Below, piece by piece: positions 54,724 to 63,153 of a DNA stretch of 64,000 nucleotides. Both the position numbers and the translations under genes were made by a program. The notes under the pieces are model-generated. The model was not told the origin of the DNA. It did no database searches and saw only the letters and a list, made by a program, of their open reading frames with translations. The number at the start of each line of letters is the position of its first letter. The first letter of the stretch is position 1. The stretch covers positions 682,001-746,000 of the forward strand of contig CAVPDQ010000009.1 of assembly GCA_963702685.1 (NCBI GenBank). Direction: 5' to 3'. This DNA is from AP-15 sp963702685 (GTDB lineage Bacteria > Pseudomonadota > Alphaproteobacteria > ATCC43930 > CGMCC-115725).

Positions 54724-56037
54724 TCAGCGGCGTTCTTCGACCGGCACGTAGTGGCGCTCGTCCGATCCGGTAAACAGCTGGCGCGGGCGGCCGATTTTCG
54801 AATCCGGGTCCTCGATCATCTCGGTCCATTGCGCGACCCAGCCGGTGGTGCGCGCGATGGCGAAAAGCACGGTGAACATCGAGATCGGGAAGCCCATCGC
54901 CCGCAGGATGATCCCGGAATAGAAATCGACATTCGGGTAGAGCTTGCGTGTGATGAAATAATCGTCGTTCAGGGCTATGTGCTCGAGCTCCATCGCCAGG
55001 TCGAGCAGCGGCTCGTTCTTGATGCCGAGCTCGTCGAGGACCTCGTGACAGCTATCGCGCAAAATATGCGCACGAGGGTCGTAATTATGATAGACACGAT
55101 GGCCAAAGCCAAACAGGATTTCGTGGTTGTGCTTGTCCTTGACCTGGCTGATGAAATCCTTGATGCCGGATGTGTCGCCGATTTTGGCCAGCATCTTCAG
55201 CACCGCCTCGTTGGCGCCGCCATGCGCCGGCCCCCATAAGGACGCGATGCCGGCCGCGATACAGGCAAACGGGTTGGCGCCGCTCGACCCGGCATTGCGC
55301 ACCGTTGCCGTCGAGGCATTCTGCTCGTGGTCGGCGTGCAGGATAAAGATGCGGTCCATCGCCCGCGCCAGGATCGGGTTGACCTTGTATTCCTCGCACG
55401 GCACCGCCCAGGCCATATGGAGGAAATTTTCGGCATAGCTCAGCGAATTCTGCGGGTAGATAAAGGGCTGCCCCATCGAATATTTGAACGCCATCGCCGC
55501 GATCGTCGGCATCTTCGCGATCAGCCGGTATGAGGCGACCATGCGCTGGTAGGGGTCGTGAATATCGGTCGAATCGTGGTAGAAGGCCGACAGCGCCCCG
55601 ACCACGCCGCACATCACCGCCATCGGGTGGGCGTCGCGGCGAAAGCCTCGGAAAAACGTCGTCAGCTGCTCGTGCACCATCGTGTGGTGGGTGATGTCGT
55701 GGACAAACTGGGCCTTTTCCTTGGCGTTCGGCAATTCGCCTTTGAGCAGCAAATAGGCGACTTCGAGAAAATCGCTTTTTTCCGCCAGCTCCTGGATCGG
55801 ATAGCCGCGATACATCAGGATGCCTTCGTCGCCGTCGATATAGGTGATGCTCGACCGGCACGCGGCGGTGGCCATAAAGCCCGGATCGTAGGTGAAATGC
55901 CCGGTCTGGGCGTAGAGCTTGCGGATGTCGATGACGCGCGGCCCGATCGTGCCGCCGATGACCGGAAGCTCGACCGACTTGCCGGTTTCATTGTCGGTCA
56001 GGGTCATCGTTCCGGTGGTCATATTGTTGCCGTCCAT
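54724..56037 (-). CDS. gltA: Citrate synthase
   Basis: The TCA-cycle entry enzyme, condensing oxaloacetate with acetyl-CoA. From ATG 56037, 437 residues of the hexameric type II class. Active-site regions are HDPYQRMVASYRLIAKMPTIAA, GPAHGGANEAVLKML (His), FGFGHRVYHNYDPRA (His) and the C-terminal DFYSGIILRAMGFP (Asp). It ends IGRPRQLFTGSDERHYVPV, typical of proteobacterial GltA. Adjacent to gltX as in many Rhodospirillales. Confidence 0.97.
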   Translation of the reverse strand: MDGNNMTTGTMTLTDNETGKSVELPVIGGTIGPRVIDIRKLYAQTGHFTYDPGFMATAACRSSITYIDGDEGILMYRGYPIQELAEKSDFLEVAYLLLKGELPNAKEKAQFVHDITHHTMVHEQLTTFFRGFRRDAHPMAVMCGVVGALSAFYHDSTDIHDPYQRMVASYRLIAKMPTIAAMAFKYSMGQPFIYPQNSLSYAENFLHMAWAVPCEEYKVNPILARAMDRIFILHADHEQNASTATVRNAGSSGANPFACIAAGIASLWGPAHGGANEAVLKMLAKIGDTSGIKDFISQVKDKHNHEILFGFGHRVYHNYDPRAHILRDSCHEVLDELGIKNEPLLDLAMELEHIALNDDYFITRKLYPNVDFYSGIILRAMGFPISMFTVLFAIARTTGWVAQWTEMIEDPDSKIGRPRQLFTGSDERHYVPVEERR

Positions 56038-56146
56038 CGATGCACCTCGCTCCTCGACGCCCGCAGGCGATTGGCCGTTTCGACGGCAAAATAGACTTGC
56101 CGGCAGCGGTTGGCAAACCGTTCGCAGGTGCGAGATGACCGCGGCG

Positions 56147-57566
56147 TCAGCCCGCCATGCCGACCGCATCGGCGATCCGCCCGAGCGTTTCCTCACGCCC
56201 GAGCACGGCCATCACGGCAAAGATGCCGGGGGAAGCGCGCGACCCGGTCAATGCCACCCGCAACGGCTGGGCCACGGCGCCGAGGGCCGTGCCGTGCTCG
56301 GCCGCGAACGACGCGCAGCGCGCCTTCGAGAGCGGCTCCTCCCGCCACCCGCCGCCGTCGAGGGCGGGGACCAGCGCCGCCAGCAGACGGCGCGCTTCGC
56401 CGGTCAGCAGCTTCGCCGCGTCGGGGCTTGGCTCGAGCGGGCGCATCGGCCACCAGAAACCGCGCGTTTTCAGATAATTCCTCGAGAGTTCTCGGACGCA
56501 GCTTCAATTCGCGGCATGGCTGCGCCGAGCCGCGCTTCGGCCGGTCTCACGCCGAGCGGACGAGCCGAGCCCCGTCCGAGCCGTTCGGAACGATCAGGGC
56601 GACAAGGCGGATTCGTTCTCGGCCTCCCGGATATAGTGCCCGTTCAGATTGTCGAGCCTGGCGAAATCAAAGCGGGCAGGGGCACGGCCCACGGCGTCGA
56701 GGTCGAACCAGCGGACCGCATCCTCGGTCGAGATGATCTCGTCGTCGCCGTGGCTCCAGCCGAGGCGCAGGAGGTAGTTGCGCAGGGCTTCGGGCAGATA
56801 GCCCATGTCGCGATAGGCCTCGACCCCGAGCGCGCCATGGCGTTTCGACAATCTTGGCGCCGTCGGCGCCATGGATCAGCGGCAGATGGGCGAATTCCGG
56901 CACCGGCCAATCGAGCGCCTGATAGAGCTGGGTCTGCAGAAAGGCGTTGTTCAGGTGGTCGTCGCCGCGGATCACCTGGGTGATCCCCATGTCGTGGTCA
57001 TCGACGACAACCGAGAAATTGTAGGTCGGGGTGCCGTCGGCGCGCAGGATGATCAGGTCGTCGAGCTCGCTGTTGGCGACGGTGACCTCGCCTTGCACCA
57101 GGTCACGGATCGTCGTCGATCCGTGTTGCGGCGCCCTGAGGCGGATAACGGGCGGCACGCCCGCCGGCGCTTCCGCCGGGTCGCGGTCGCGCCAGGTGCC
57201 GTCATAGCGTACCGAGCGCTTTTCGGCGCGCGCTCGTTCGCGCATCGCTTCGAGCTCGGCGGGCGTGCACCAGCAGCGATAGGCGCCGCCCGCCGCCAGC
57301 AATTGCCGCGCGACCTCGGCGTGGCGCTCGGCGCGGGTCGATTGGTAGACGACATCGCCATCCCATTCGAGGCCGAGCCATTGGAGGCCGTCGATGATTG
57401 CCTCGACCGCTTCGGGGGTGGAGCGCACCCGGTCGGTATCCTCGATGCGCAGCCGGAAGCTGCCGCCGTGATGCCGGGCATAAAGCCAGTTGAACAAAGC
57501 GGTGCGGGCGCCGCCGATATGCAGGAAACCGGTCGGCGACGGGGCAAAACGAACGATCGGGCTCAT
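56147..57566 (-). pseudogene. gltX: Glutamyl-tRNA synthetase, about five frame changes in the 3' half
   Basis: A class I aminoacyl-tRNA synthetase charging tRNA-Glu. The catalytic N-terminal part is intact: RFAPSPTGFLHIGGARTALFNWLYARHHGG (HIGH-like HIGG) to LPLIHGADGAK. One extra A at about 56852 splits the KLSKR motif (then LSKRHGALGVEAYRDMGYLPEAL). Further frame changes fall near 56600, 56560, 56520 and 56440, but in each frame family sequence continues (LVALIVP; ERLGRGSARPLG; ELKLRPRTLEELSENARFLV; MRPLEPSPDAAKLL...) to the stop. Either this copy is decaying while another gltX serves, or this interval is poorly assembled. Confidence 0.85.
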
Positions 57567-57902
57567 TCTGGCAGACGACGTTGCATGGGCTCAGGATTCC
57601 CTCCGAATGCACCGCATATGTAAGGATTGACGGCGCGCAAAGGAGGGGTCCAGGTCGCCGCAAGGCCGGGTCGCCGCTCTGCGCCTGCCGACCGAATGAG
57701 CCTCGTCGGATCGTCAACCTTGCCACAGCCCTGGTGTCGAAATTTTTTACAAAAGTAAGACTATCAATTGACTTCCGATTTTTTGCCACGTCATTTGACG
57801 TATAAAAGAAACCTCGTGGCATCTATTGAATATCATAAGTAATACCCGAAAATCGATATCGGACGACCCGGTGTGTCAGAACGACGAAGCTGACGGAATT
57901 CC

Positions 57903-57923
57903 TTACATGACCAGACATGGTAA
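57903..57923 (+). promoter_or_regulatory. Imperfect dyad, possible enhancer-binding-protein site
   Basis: TTACATG and CATGGTAA form an imperfect inverted repeat ~40 bp upstream of the sigma-54 promoter of the PEP-CTERM gene. That is a plausible place for an activator such as the PrsR-type regulator known for PEP-CTERM genes; the assignment is inference. Confidence 0.3.
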
Positions 57924-57959
57924 CGCCCTATCGCATTGATAGAACACCAGTCATCTTCA

Positions 57960-57975
57960 TGGCACGTTTTTTGCG
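57960..57975 (+). promoter_or_regulatory. Sigma-54 (-24/-12) promoter of the PEP-CTERM gene
   Basis: TGGCACGTTTTTTGCG fits the RpoN consensus TGGCACG-N4-TTGCW at all but the last position, with GG and GC separated by exactly 10 bp. It would start transcription near 57986, leaving a ~27-nt leader with a GGAGGGG ribosome site before the GTG at 58013. PEP-CTERM genes are known to be preceded by sigma-54 promoters in many bacteria. Confidence 0.8.
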
Positions 57976-58012
57976 TTAACTTCAATGTGAACTCATCAAT
58001 GGAGGGGTAGCG

Positions 58013-58663
58013 GTGAAAAAGATTGGTGTTGCGGCATGGGCGGCGATTGCCGCCGCCGTGGTGACGGCGGGGCCGGCAATGGCCACTACGATCGATTTCA
58101 ACGGCGTGTCGAGCTCGGGCAATCCGATCCTGACCACCCTGACAACTCAGGGTTTTGTCTTTACCTCTGGGCACTTTCACACGGTCGATGACACGGGTAT
58201 TTGCAGCTTTGGCGGCTGTGTAGCCGGCGACGGCATCTATCTCGCCGTCGATGGCCCGACCTTGGGTTTCCCGATCGTGATGACAAAGGACGGCGGCGGC
58301 ACATTCAGCCTGGACAGCGCCGATTTGGCGCAGATGTGGAACGACGACGCCGCAGCAGCAGCGGGCGGATTTCCCAACGCCGCGGATATCGAGATGACCG
58401 GCAGCAACGGCGACACCGTGACCTTGTCGGGCGCCTCCCATTCTTTCCAGACGCTGGCGGCGGGCGGCCTTCTCGACAACGTCACCTCGGTGACCTTTGA
58501 GGGATTTGGTCCTCTCGGCGAGGCGGATTGGAGCTTTGCTCTCGACAACATCGTGGTCGAGGCGGCAACGACGAGGACGCCGACACCGGAACCGGCCACG
58601 CTCGCCATCCTCAGCGTCGGACTGCTCGGCTTCGGCCTCGCACGCCGGCGCACTCGCAGCTGA
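58013..58663 (+). CDS. PEP-CTERM sorting-domain protein under sigma-54 control
   Basis: An exported surface or matrix protein. The GTG start follows GGAGGGG. Signal peptide VAAWAAIAAAVVTAGPAMA; mature region of ~165 residues rich in Gly/Thr/Asp with jelly-roll-like strands (TIDFNGVSSSGNPILTTL, FTSGHFHTVDD, SVTFEGFGPLGEADWSFALDNIVVE); tail TPEPATLAILSVGLLGFGLARRR. A lone Cys pair (ICSFGGCV) may form a disulfide. Likely exported during exopolysaccharide-related growth; no exosortase lies in the window. Confidence 0.92.
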   Translation: MKKIGVAAWAAIAAAVVTAGPAMATTIDFNGVSSSGNPILTTLTTQGFVFTSGHFHTVDDTGICSFGGCVAGDGIYLAVDGPTLGFPIVMTKDGGGTFSLDSADLAQMWNDDAAAAAGGFPNAADIEMTGSNGDTVTLSGASHSFQTLAAGGLLDNVTSVTFEGFGPLGEADWSFALDNIVVEAATTRTPTPEPATLAILSVGLLGFGLARRRTRS

Positions 58664-58677
58664 CGCAGCTGCGATAC

Positions 58678-58721
58678 TCTCTCGGCACGACGGTCGAGCA
58701 GGCGATCGTCGTGCCGAGAGA
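58678..58721. terminator. Bidirectional hairpin between convergent genes
   Basis: CTCTCGGCACGACG (58679-58692) and CGTCGTGCCGAGAG (58707-58720) form a perfect 14-bp stem, extended to 15 by T58678-A58721, with a 14-base loop. It sits between the PEP-CTERM stop (58663) and the amidohydrolase stop (58727). It lacks a U tract but is well placed to end both transcripts. Confidence 0.6.
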
Positions 58722-58726
58722 TCCCG

Positions 58727-59911
58727 TCAGGCAGGCCGATGGTCGAGGTGGAAGAATTCGACGCAGTTCTGCGCCCAGATGCGGCGTTTGTCGGCTTCGG
58801 GGATGTCGGCGTAGATTTTGTCGATCAAGGGCCGCGAGTTCGGCCACTCGCATTCGATATGCGGGAAGTCGGTGGCGAACATGATCCGGTCGACGCCGAC
58901 ATGCGCCCGCTCCTCGACCGCGACCCGCTCGTACTGCACGCTGAAATAGACGTGGTCGCGGACATAATGGCTCGGCAATTCCTTTAGCGGTTTGAAGCCC
59001 ACATATTCCTGCGCCCAGCCGAGATGGCGCTGGTACCACAAATCCATGTGCTCGAGCCAGAACGGGACCCAGCCGAGCCGGGTTTCGGCGAAGAACACCT
59101 TGAGCTTGGGATGGCGCTCGAACACGCCGGCGAGCACCAGCTGCGCGATGCTGACCGACGGCGCCAGGCCGAAATTGCACAGCCATTCGAGAAACGGCCG
59201 GCGCAGCCGCTGCATGATGACCGGATCTTCCTTCGGATATTTGAAGGTCGGCTGGTTGGCGCGCGCCCCGGTTCGGTAGAACTGGACGTGGACGGTGACC
59301 GGCATCTCCATATCGACCGCCGCGGCCCAGAATTTGTCGTCCTCCGGGGTCGGGTAGCCCTTGGCGCCGGGCAGCGCGCCGAGCAGCACGCCCTTCAGCC
59401 CGAGCTTTTTGCAATGCGCCATCTCGGCGATCGCATCCTCGACATTGGTGATCGGGATGACGCCCATGCCGATCAGCCGGTCCGGCGCCACCGCGCAATA
59501 TTCCTCGGCGAGCCAGTCGTTGTAGCCGCGGATCACCGCCTGATAGACTTCGTCATGCGCGATGTTGCGCCAGAAGACCGGCCCCGCGACCATCGCCGCG
59601 AACAAGACCTCGCCATCCATGCCGTCCTGGTCCTGCTCCTGGACGCGCTGCTCGGGCGAGCCGGTGCCGGCGGCGTCGGCGACCTTCAGGCCGAAAGGCT
59701 GCCACGTCCCCTCGGCCCGGCCGGCGCGCAAATCGAGAAAATTCGCCTCCAACAGCGGCTGCCCCTCGATCATCAGCGCGTCGCCGCCATCGGGCAGATG
59801 GACGGTGTGCGGGGCGCGGTCGCGATGCTTTTGCGGCACCCGGTGCACCCAGCGCTCGGGCGGCACTTCGAGGTGCCCATCCGATGACATCAGATTATAT
59901 TCACGCGCCAT
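58727..59911 (-). CDS. Amidohydrolase family 2 (ACMSD-like TIM-barrel) protein
   Basis: A metal-dependent TIM-barrel hydrolase or decarboxylase of the COG2159 group, whose members decarboxylate aromatic or ring-cleavage acids or hydrolyse C-C bonds. Metal-site regions are MSSDGHLEVPPERW, MPVTVHVQFYRTGA, FFAETRLGWVPFWLEHMDLWYQRH and IMFATDFPHIECEWPNS (Asp). 394 residues from ATG 59911. Last gene of the leftward operon; its start overlaps the upstream ferredoxin stop by 11 bp. Processing the product of the LigB-type dioxygenase is the inferred role. Confidence 0.88.
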   Translation of the reverse strand: MAREYNLMSSDGHLEVPPERWVHRVPQKHRDRAPHTVHLPDGGDALMIEGQPLLEANFLDLRAGRAEGTWQPFGLKVADAAGTGSPEQRVQEQDQDGMDGEVLFAAMVAGPVFWRNIAHDEVYQAVIRGYNDWLAEEYCAVAPDRLIGMGVIPITNVEDAIAEMAHCKKLGLKGVLLGALPGAKGYPTPEDDKFWAAAVDMEMPVTVHVQFYRTGARANQPTFKYPKEDPVIMQRLRRPFLEWLCNFGLAPSVSIAQLVLAGVFERHPKLKVFFAETRLGWVPFWLEHMDLWYQRHLGWAQEYVGFKPLKELPSHYVRDHVYFSVQYERVAVEERAHVGVDRIMFATDFPHIECEWPNSRPLIDKIYADIPEADKRRIWAQNCVEFFHLDHRPA

Positions 59912-60131
59912 GGCTGGCTCCTTCGCCGGCGGCGGGGGAAACGGCATATTGCACCAGAGCGCCGGGCGCGGGGCAATAGTCGAGGCAATCGCCGCAGCCG
60001 GTGCATCTCGCTTCCTGCACCTCGTATAGGTGGCGCGGCTCCAGCAATTTCGGCCGGACCGCACCCTCCGGACAGACCTCGCGGCACAGCCCGCAGGAAT
60101 TGCACACCGCGTAGTCGATCCGCACCTTCAT
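59901..60131 (-). CDS. 2[4Fe-4S] ferredoxin (second of the operon)
   Basis: A 76-residue low-potential electron carrier. Two cluster motifs are complete: CNSCGLCREVCPEGAV and CTGCGDCLDYCPAPGAL (each CxxCxxCxxxCP). It begins MKVRIDYAVCNSC. It lies between a ferritin-like diiron protein gene and the amidohydrolase in a tightly packed operon, which suggests it supplies electrons to one of the diiron proteins. Confidence 0.93.
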   Translation of the reverse strand: MKVRIDYAVCNSCGLCREVCPEGAVRPKLLEPRHLYEVQEARCTGCGDCLDYCPAPGALVQYAVSPAAGEGASHGA

Positions 60132-60141
60132 CGCCGCACCC

Positions 60142-60861
60142 TCATCGGATCCCGCCGACCTGGTGCATCAGATAGCCGAGCGCGTCCTCGACCGGCTTCT
60201 GCGTCTGCGGGGTCGTGCACAGGAAGTCGATCTGGAACTTGCCTTCCATGAAATGCATCAGCTCTTCGTCGCGCTGCGAGAGGTGCTCGTGGCGGACCAG
60301 CGGGTCCTCGACCCGGTCGAGACAGCAGGCGATGCCGAGGCAGGCGATCGCCTCCTGATAATAATTCTGCGCGGCGCGGGCCAAGGGATGGATGTGCGGG
60401 AACATCATAGAGAGGCCGAAATAGGCCGGGAGCGGCTGGGCGTTCGCCTGGGCGATCTCCATCAGCTCGCCTTCGTCCGCAATCCAGCCCTTGCCGAGCA
60501 AGACGTCGGCATGCAGTTTCGAATGCTTGCACTCGTCCCAGATCTGGCGCGCGCGCATCCGCTGCAAATCGATGTAGCGCTCCTGGCCGGCGATATCGAC
60601 CGAGAGCAGCTGCGCCGACATCTGCTTGATCGACATGTGCACGCCCTCGGCGGCATAGCCGCGCAATGCCCGGGCTTTTTTCCAGCCCTCGTCGGGGCGC
60701 GCCAGCTCCTGCTCGATCTCGCCGAGGGTGCGCTCGACCGCAATTTCCCAGCCTTTCAGACAGTGCTCGCGGGTCAGCCGCAGCCGGAACTCGGCACCCG
60801 GCGCCCCCGGCATCACCGGCCACACCCATTTGTCGCAGAACGTTTCGAGGATCGGGTGCAT
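60142..60861 (-). CDS. Ferritin-like diiron protein B
   Basis: A 239-residue, mostly helical cytoplasmic protein with a full set of carboxylate/histidine ligands for a dinuclear iron site: a helix with WDECKHSKLH (Glu110, His113), a helix with NYYQEAIACLG (Glu170) and a helix with RDEELMHFMEG (Glu200, His203), preceded by an N-terminal Glu candidate (Glu72). It is not ferritin, RNR or a recognised monooxygenase by overall sequence. Flanked by ferredoxin genes with 1-bp and 10-bp gaps. An O2-activating oxygenase or an assembly partner of protein A is likely. Confidence 0.75.
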   Translation of the reverse strand: MHPILETFCDKWVWPVMPGAPGAEFRLRLTREHCLKGWEIAVERTLGEIEQELARPDEGWKKARALRGYAAEGVHMSIKQMSAQLLSVDIAGQERYIDLQRMRARQIWDECKHSKLHADVLLGKGWIADEGELMEIAQANAQPLPAYFGLSMMFPHIHPLARAAQNYYQEAIACLGIACCLDRVEDPLVRHEHLSQRDEELMHFMEGKFQIDFLCTTPQTQKPVEDALGYLMHQVGGIR

Positions 60862-60862
60862 G

Positions 60863-61117
60863 TCAGGCCTCCTGCCACGCTTCCAGCGGGGGCGGGACCA
60901 ATGATCGGCCGGTTTCGGCTTCGACGATCGAGCCTTCGGCCGGGCAATACATCAGGCACGCGGTGCAGCCGGGATAGGTGCATTTGTCGACATCGATCTC
61001 GATGCGGTGCAGCGGGTCGAGCGCGACATAGACCGCATTCAAATCGATCTCGCGGCAGACGATGTAGCACATCCGGCATTCGGTGCAGCGCTCGTGATCG
61101 ATCTTGAGGCTGGCCAT
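60863..61117 (-). CDS. 2[4Fe-4S] ferredoxin (first of the operon)
   Basis: An 84-residue ferredoxin with CTECRMCYIVCREI (first cluster, CxxCxxCxxxC) and a second cluster with a longer first spacing, CTYPGCTACLMYCP. The second motif variant and the C-terminal extension (PPPLEAWQEA) distinguish it from the other ferredoxin in the operon. It lies between the two ferritin-like genes, 1 bp before one and 10 bp after the other, so it is probably the redox partner of the diiron pair. Confidence 0.92.
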   Translation of the reverse strand: MASLKIDHERCTECRMCYIVCREIDLNAVYVALDPLHRIEIDVDKCTYPGCTACLMYCPAEGSIVEAETGRSLVPPPLEAWQEA

Positions 61118-61127
61118 CGGATTTCCT

Positions 61128-61866
61128 TCAGTCCATCACCTGCACCCGCGGCATCGGCGGCTCCGGGGTCGTGCGATCGAGCACGAAATCGCCGAGCTCG
61201 TGCAGAAACCGGCCGTAATCGCGCTTGGCCAAGGTGCAGGCCCAGCGGCACAGCTCGGCCTCGACCGGCTTTGCGACGTGCTCCTCGACGATGCGGCGGC
61301 CCATATTGATGTGGCTGCTGGTTCTCGACTGCCTGGCTGGCGAACACCGCTTTGAGCCGCGGGTCCGGGATCGCCTCGGCCAAGCCTTCCATCCAGCCCT
61401 GCTCGATGATCTTGGGGCCGAGGTTCAAGGCGGCGATGCGGATCGGGTGCGGATAGGTCGCCAAATTGCGCAGCGAAAAGACGTAATAGGCGAGCGCCGA
61501 ATCGACCGCGAACCCGCCCCAGGGGTGCTGGAACGCGGCTTTTTGCGTCCTGACGAAGCCGCGTTCGAGCAGCGCGTCGAGATACAGCATCTCGTGCGTC
61601 GATTCGTCGACGATCTGCTTCGAGAACAAATATTTGACCGAGGCCGGAAAGTCGTTCATCTCCAGCCCCTGACCCCAGCCGCCATAGATGTAGTAAAACA
61701 TCCGCTCGAGGGTCCACAGCCGGGCCAGGAGGCGGTTGGCGGCGTCGGCGCCGATCGCACCCTGCCGGGCTGCTGTGACGATGTCTTCGACCGGGGTGGC
61801 GCGGCTTTCGCCCCGGCTCTTGTCGATCAATTCCCGCGCCAGCGCCTTTCCCGGCAATTCGGGCAT
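61128..61866 (-). CDS. Ferritin-like diiron protein A, frameshifted near 61318
   Basis: A ~245-residue helical protein with diiron ligand spacing: WTLERMFYYIYGGW (Glu54), IVDESTHEMLYLDALLE (Glu88, His91), PKIIEQGWMEGL (Glu155 or Glu160) and QAVEN..HINMGRRIVEEHV (Glu181 and the following His). The frame moves +1 (or +4, from a CAGCAG slip) at 61313-61325; removing four bases would give ENSH, a perfect ExxH. After the break HINMGRRIVEEHVAKPVEAELCRWACTL runs to the stop. It is 16 bp downstream of the LigB gene. Distinct from protein B in sequence, suggesting a two-component diiron enzyme. Confidence 0.75.
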
Positions 61867-61882
61867 CGCCGGTCCCGCCCGG

Positions 61883-62932
61883 TCAGGCTTCGTATACCGC
61901 GAAGCATTTGTTGGAATTGAAGATCCAGCTCTCGACATAAGAGGTCTCGCTGGGCCGGCGGCCCAATTCCTTCATGCCGCCCATCAGGCACATCCAATTG
62001 AGGATTTCCTGCTGGCCGCTGTCCTCGACGGCGCTCAACGGCCGCTCCCGCCACGCCGCGTAATCGCTCTTTTGCAAGGCCTCGTAAAGCGCGCGGTCGG
62101 CCGGGACATCGGGGTAGAGCAGGTAGTTCTTTGGCGTCAGGAAGGCGTGCGACCAGCTCGACGAGGCGACGAGCGCGACCCGCCACGGGCTCTCGGCGGC
62201 GATGCGCGCGCAGGCCGCACCCAGATCGAAGCAGCGCCACGGGGCCGGGGAGGGGGGATCGAGATCGGCCTCGGCCGGCAATTCGCTCAGCGAGCGCACC
62301 CCCGCCTGTTGCGCGATGACGCGGCGCCCATAGCAGTTCACCTGGAACGGCAGCACCGGATAAGGGAAGCCCTTGCGATCGTAATCCATAAACAAGAGCG
62401 TGTTCAGAAAGGCGTGACCGAGCTGGTGATGCAATGGCCGATACGCGTAGGACACGTCGAACCCGGTCTCGATCATCTTGCCGGCGAGGTATTTCCCCGC
62501 CTCGGGATGGCCCTTGTATTCAAAGATTTTGTCGTTGGGCTCGTTCCAGACATTGGGTCCGCGGTAATATTCCCACGGCTTTGGTGTCATCTTGTCGTAG
62601 GCCAAGAGGCAGAAGGGTGGGATCACGTCCTCGCGGAAGTTCTCGTACTGGTCGTCTCCCCAGATCACAACGAGGTCGGGGTCGAACTCGTCCAGTATCC
62701 GGCGCGCGTTGCGAAAACCGGCGACCAGCGCTTCGCGGTGCCGCCGCGCGGCCGACAACCCGTGGTCGTCCCCGTATTCTTCCCGCATCGGCGCGGGCCA
62801 GCCATCGGGCCGGCGGTACTTTTCGGGCAAGGCCGGATCGTCGAGGACCCGTTTCAAGATGCGGCCCATGCTCTCATCGGTGCCCGAAAGCGGCGGAAAA
62901 TGGGTGACGCCGAGCCCCAAAACCTGGCCCAT
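61883..62932 (-). CDS. Class III extradiol ring-cleavage dioxygenase (LigB-like)
   Basis: A non-heme Fe(II) enzyme family that opens dihydroxylated aromatic rings. From ATG 62932, 349 residues. Motifs consistent with the LigB fold are GLGVTHFPPLSG (His11), DLVVIWGDDQYENF, YRPLHHQLGHAFLNTL (His168, His169, His173) and VALVASSSWSHAFL (His262). First gene of the leftward operon with two diiron proteins, two ferredoxins and an amidohydrolase. No separate LigA-like alpha subunit is seen, so it may act alone. Substrate unknown. Confidence 0.88.
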   Translation of the reverse strand: MGQVLGLGVTHFPPLSGTDESMGRILKRVLDDPALPEKYRRPDGWPAPMREEYGDDHGLSAARRHREALVAGFRNARRILDEFDPDLVVIWGDDQYENFREDVIPPFCLLAYDKMTPKPWEYYRGPNVWNEPNDKIFEYKGHPEAGKYLAGKMIETGFDVSYAYRPLHHQLGHAFLNTLLFMDYDRKGFPYPVLPFQVNCYGRRVIAQQAGVRSLSELPAEADLDPPSPAPWRCFDLGAACARIAAESPWRVALVASSSWSHAFLTPKNYLLYPDVPADRALYEALQKSDYAAWRERPLSAVEDSGQQEILNWMCLMGGMKELGRRPSETSYVESWIFNSNKCFAVYEA

Positions 62933-63153
62933 GCAACGCTCCTCCCAACAAGCTCGTTTGCTCGATCCGGGGTTACGTTTGGCGCCGGGCTTTGTCAAGG
63001 TCGGGCGCTCGATTCGCCCGGCGACAAGCGCTTTTTTGCCGATCGACGGCCTGATCGGCGAGGATTTCACCCGATCGGCCGCGAATAATTGCACGATCCG
63101 GTCCGGTTGTGGCAAAAGTCGGACGGGGACGAAGTGTCGAAGGGGGGTCTGCG

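Larger units (their letters stand above)
57567..58012. other. 446-bp AT-rich intergenic region with regulatory sequences
   Basis: The gap between the divergent gltX and PEP-CTERM genes is markedly AT-richer than the rest (57720-58010). It holds a 14-bp palindrome ACGTCATTTGACGT (57788-57801) nested within a TGCCACG/CGTGGCA pair (57784-57790, 57815-57821), an imperfect dyad at 57903-57923, and a sigma-54 promoter at 57960-57975. No gene was found. Confidence 0.7.
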
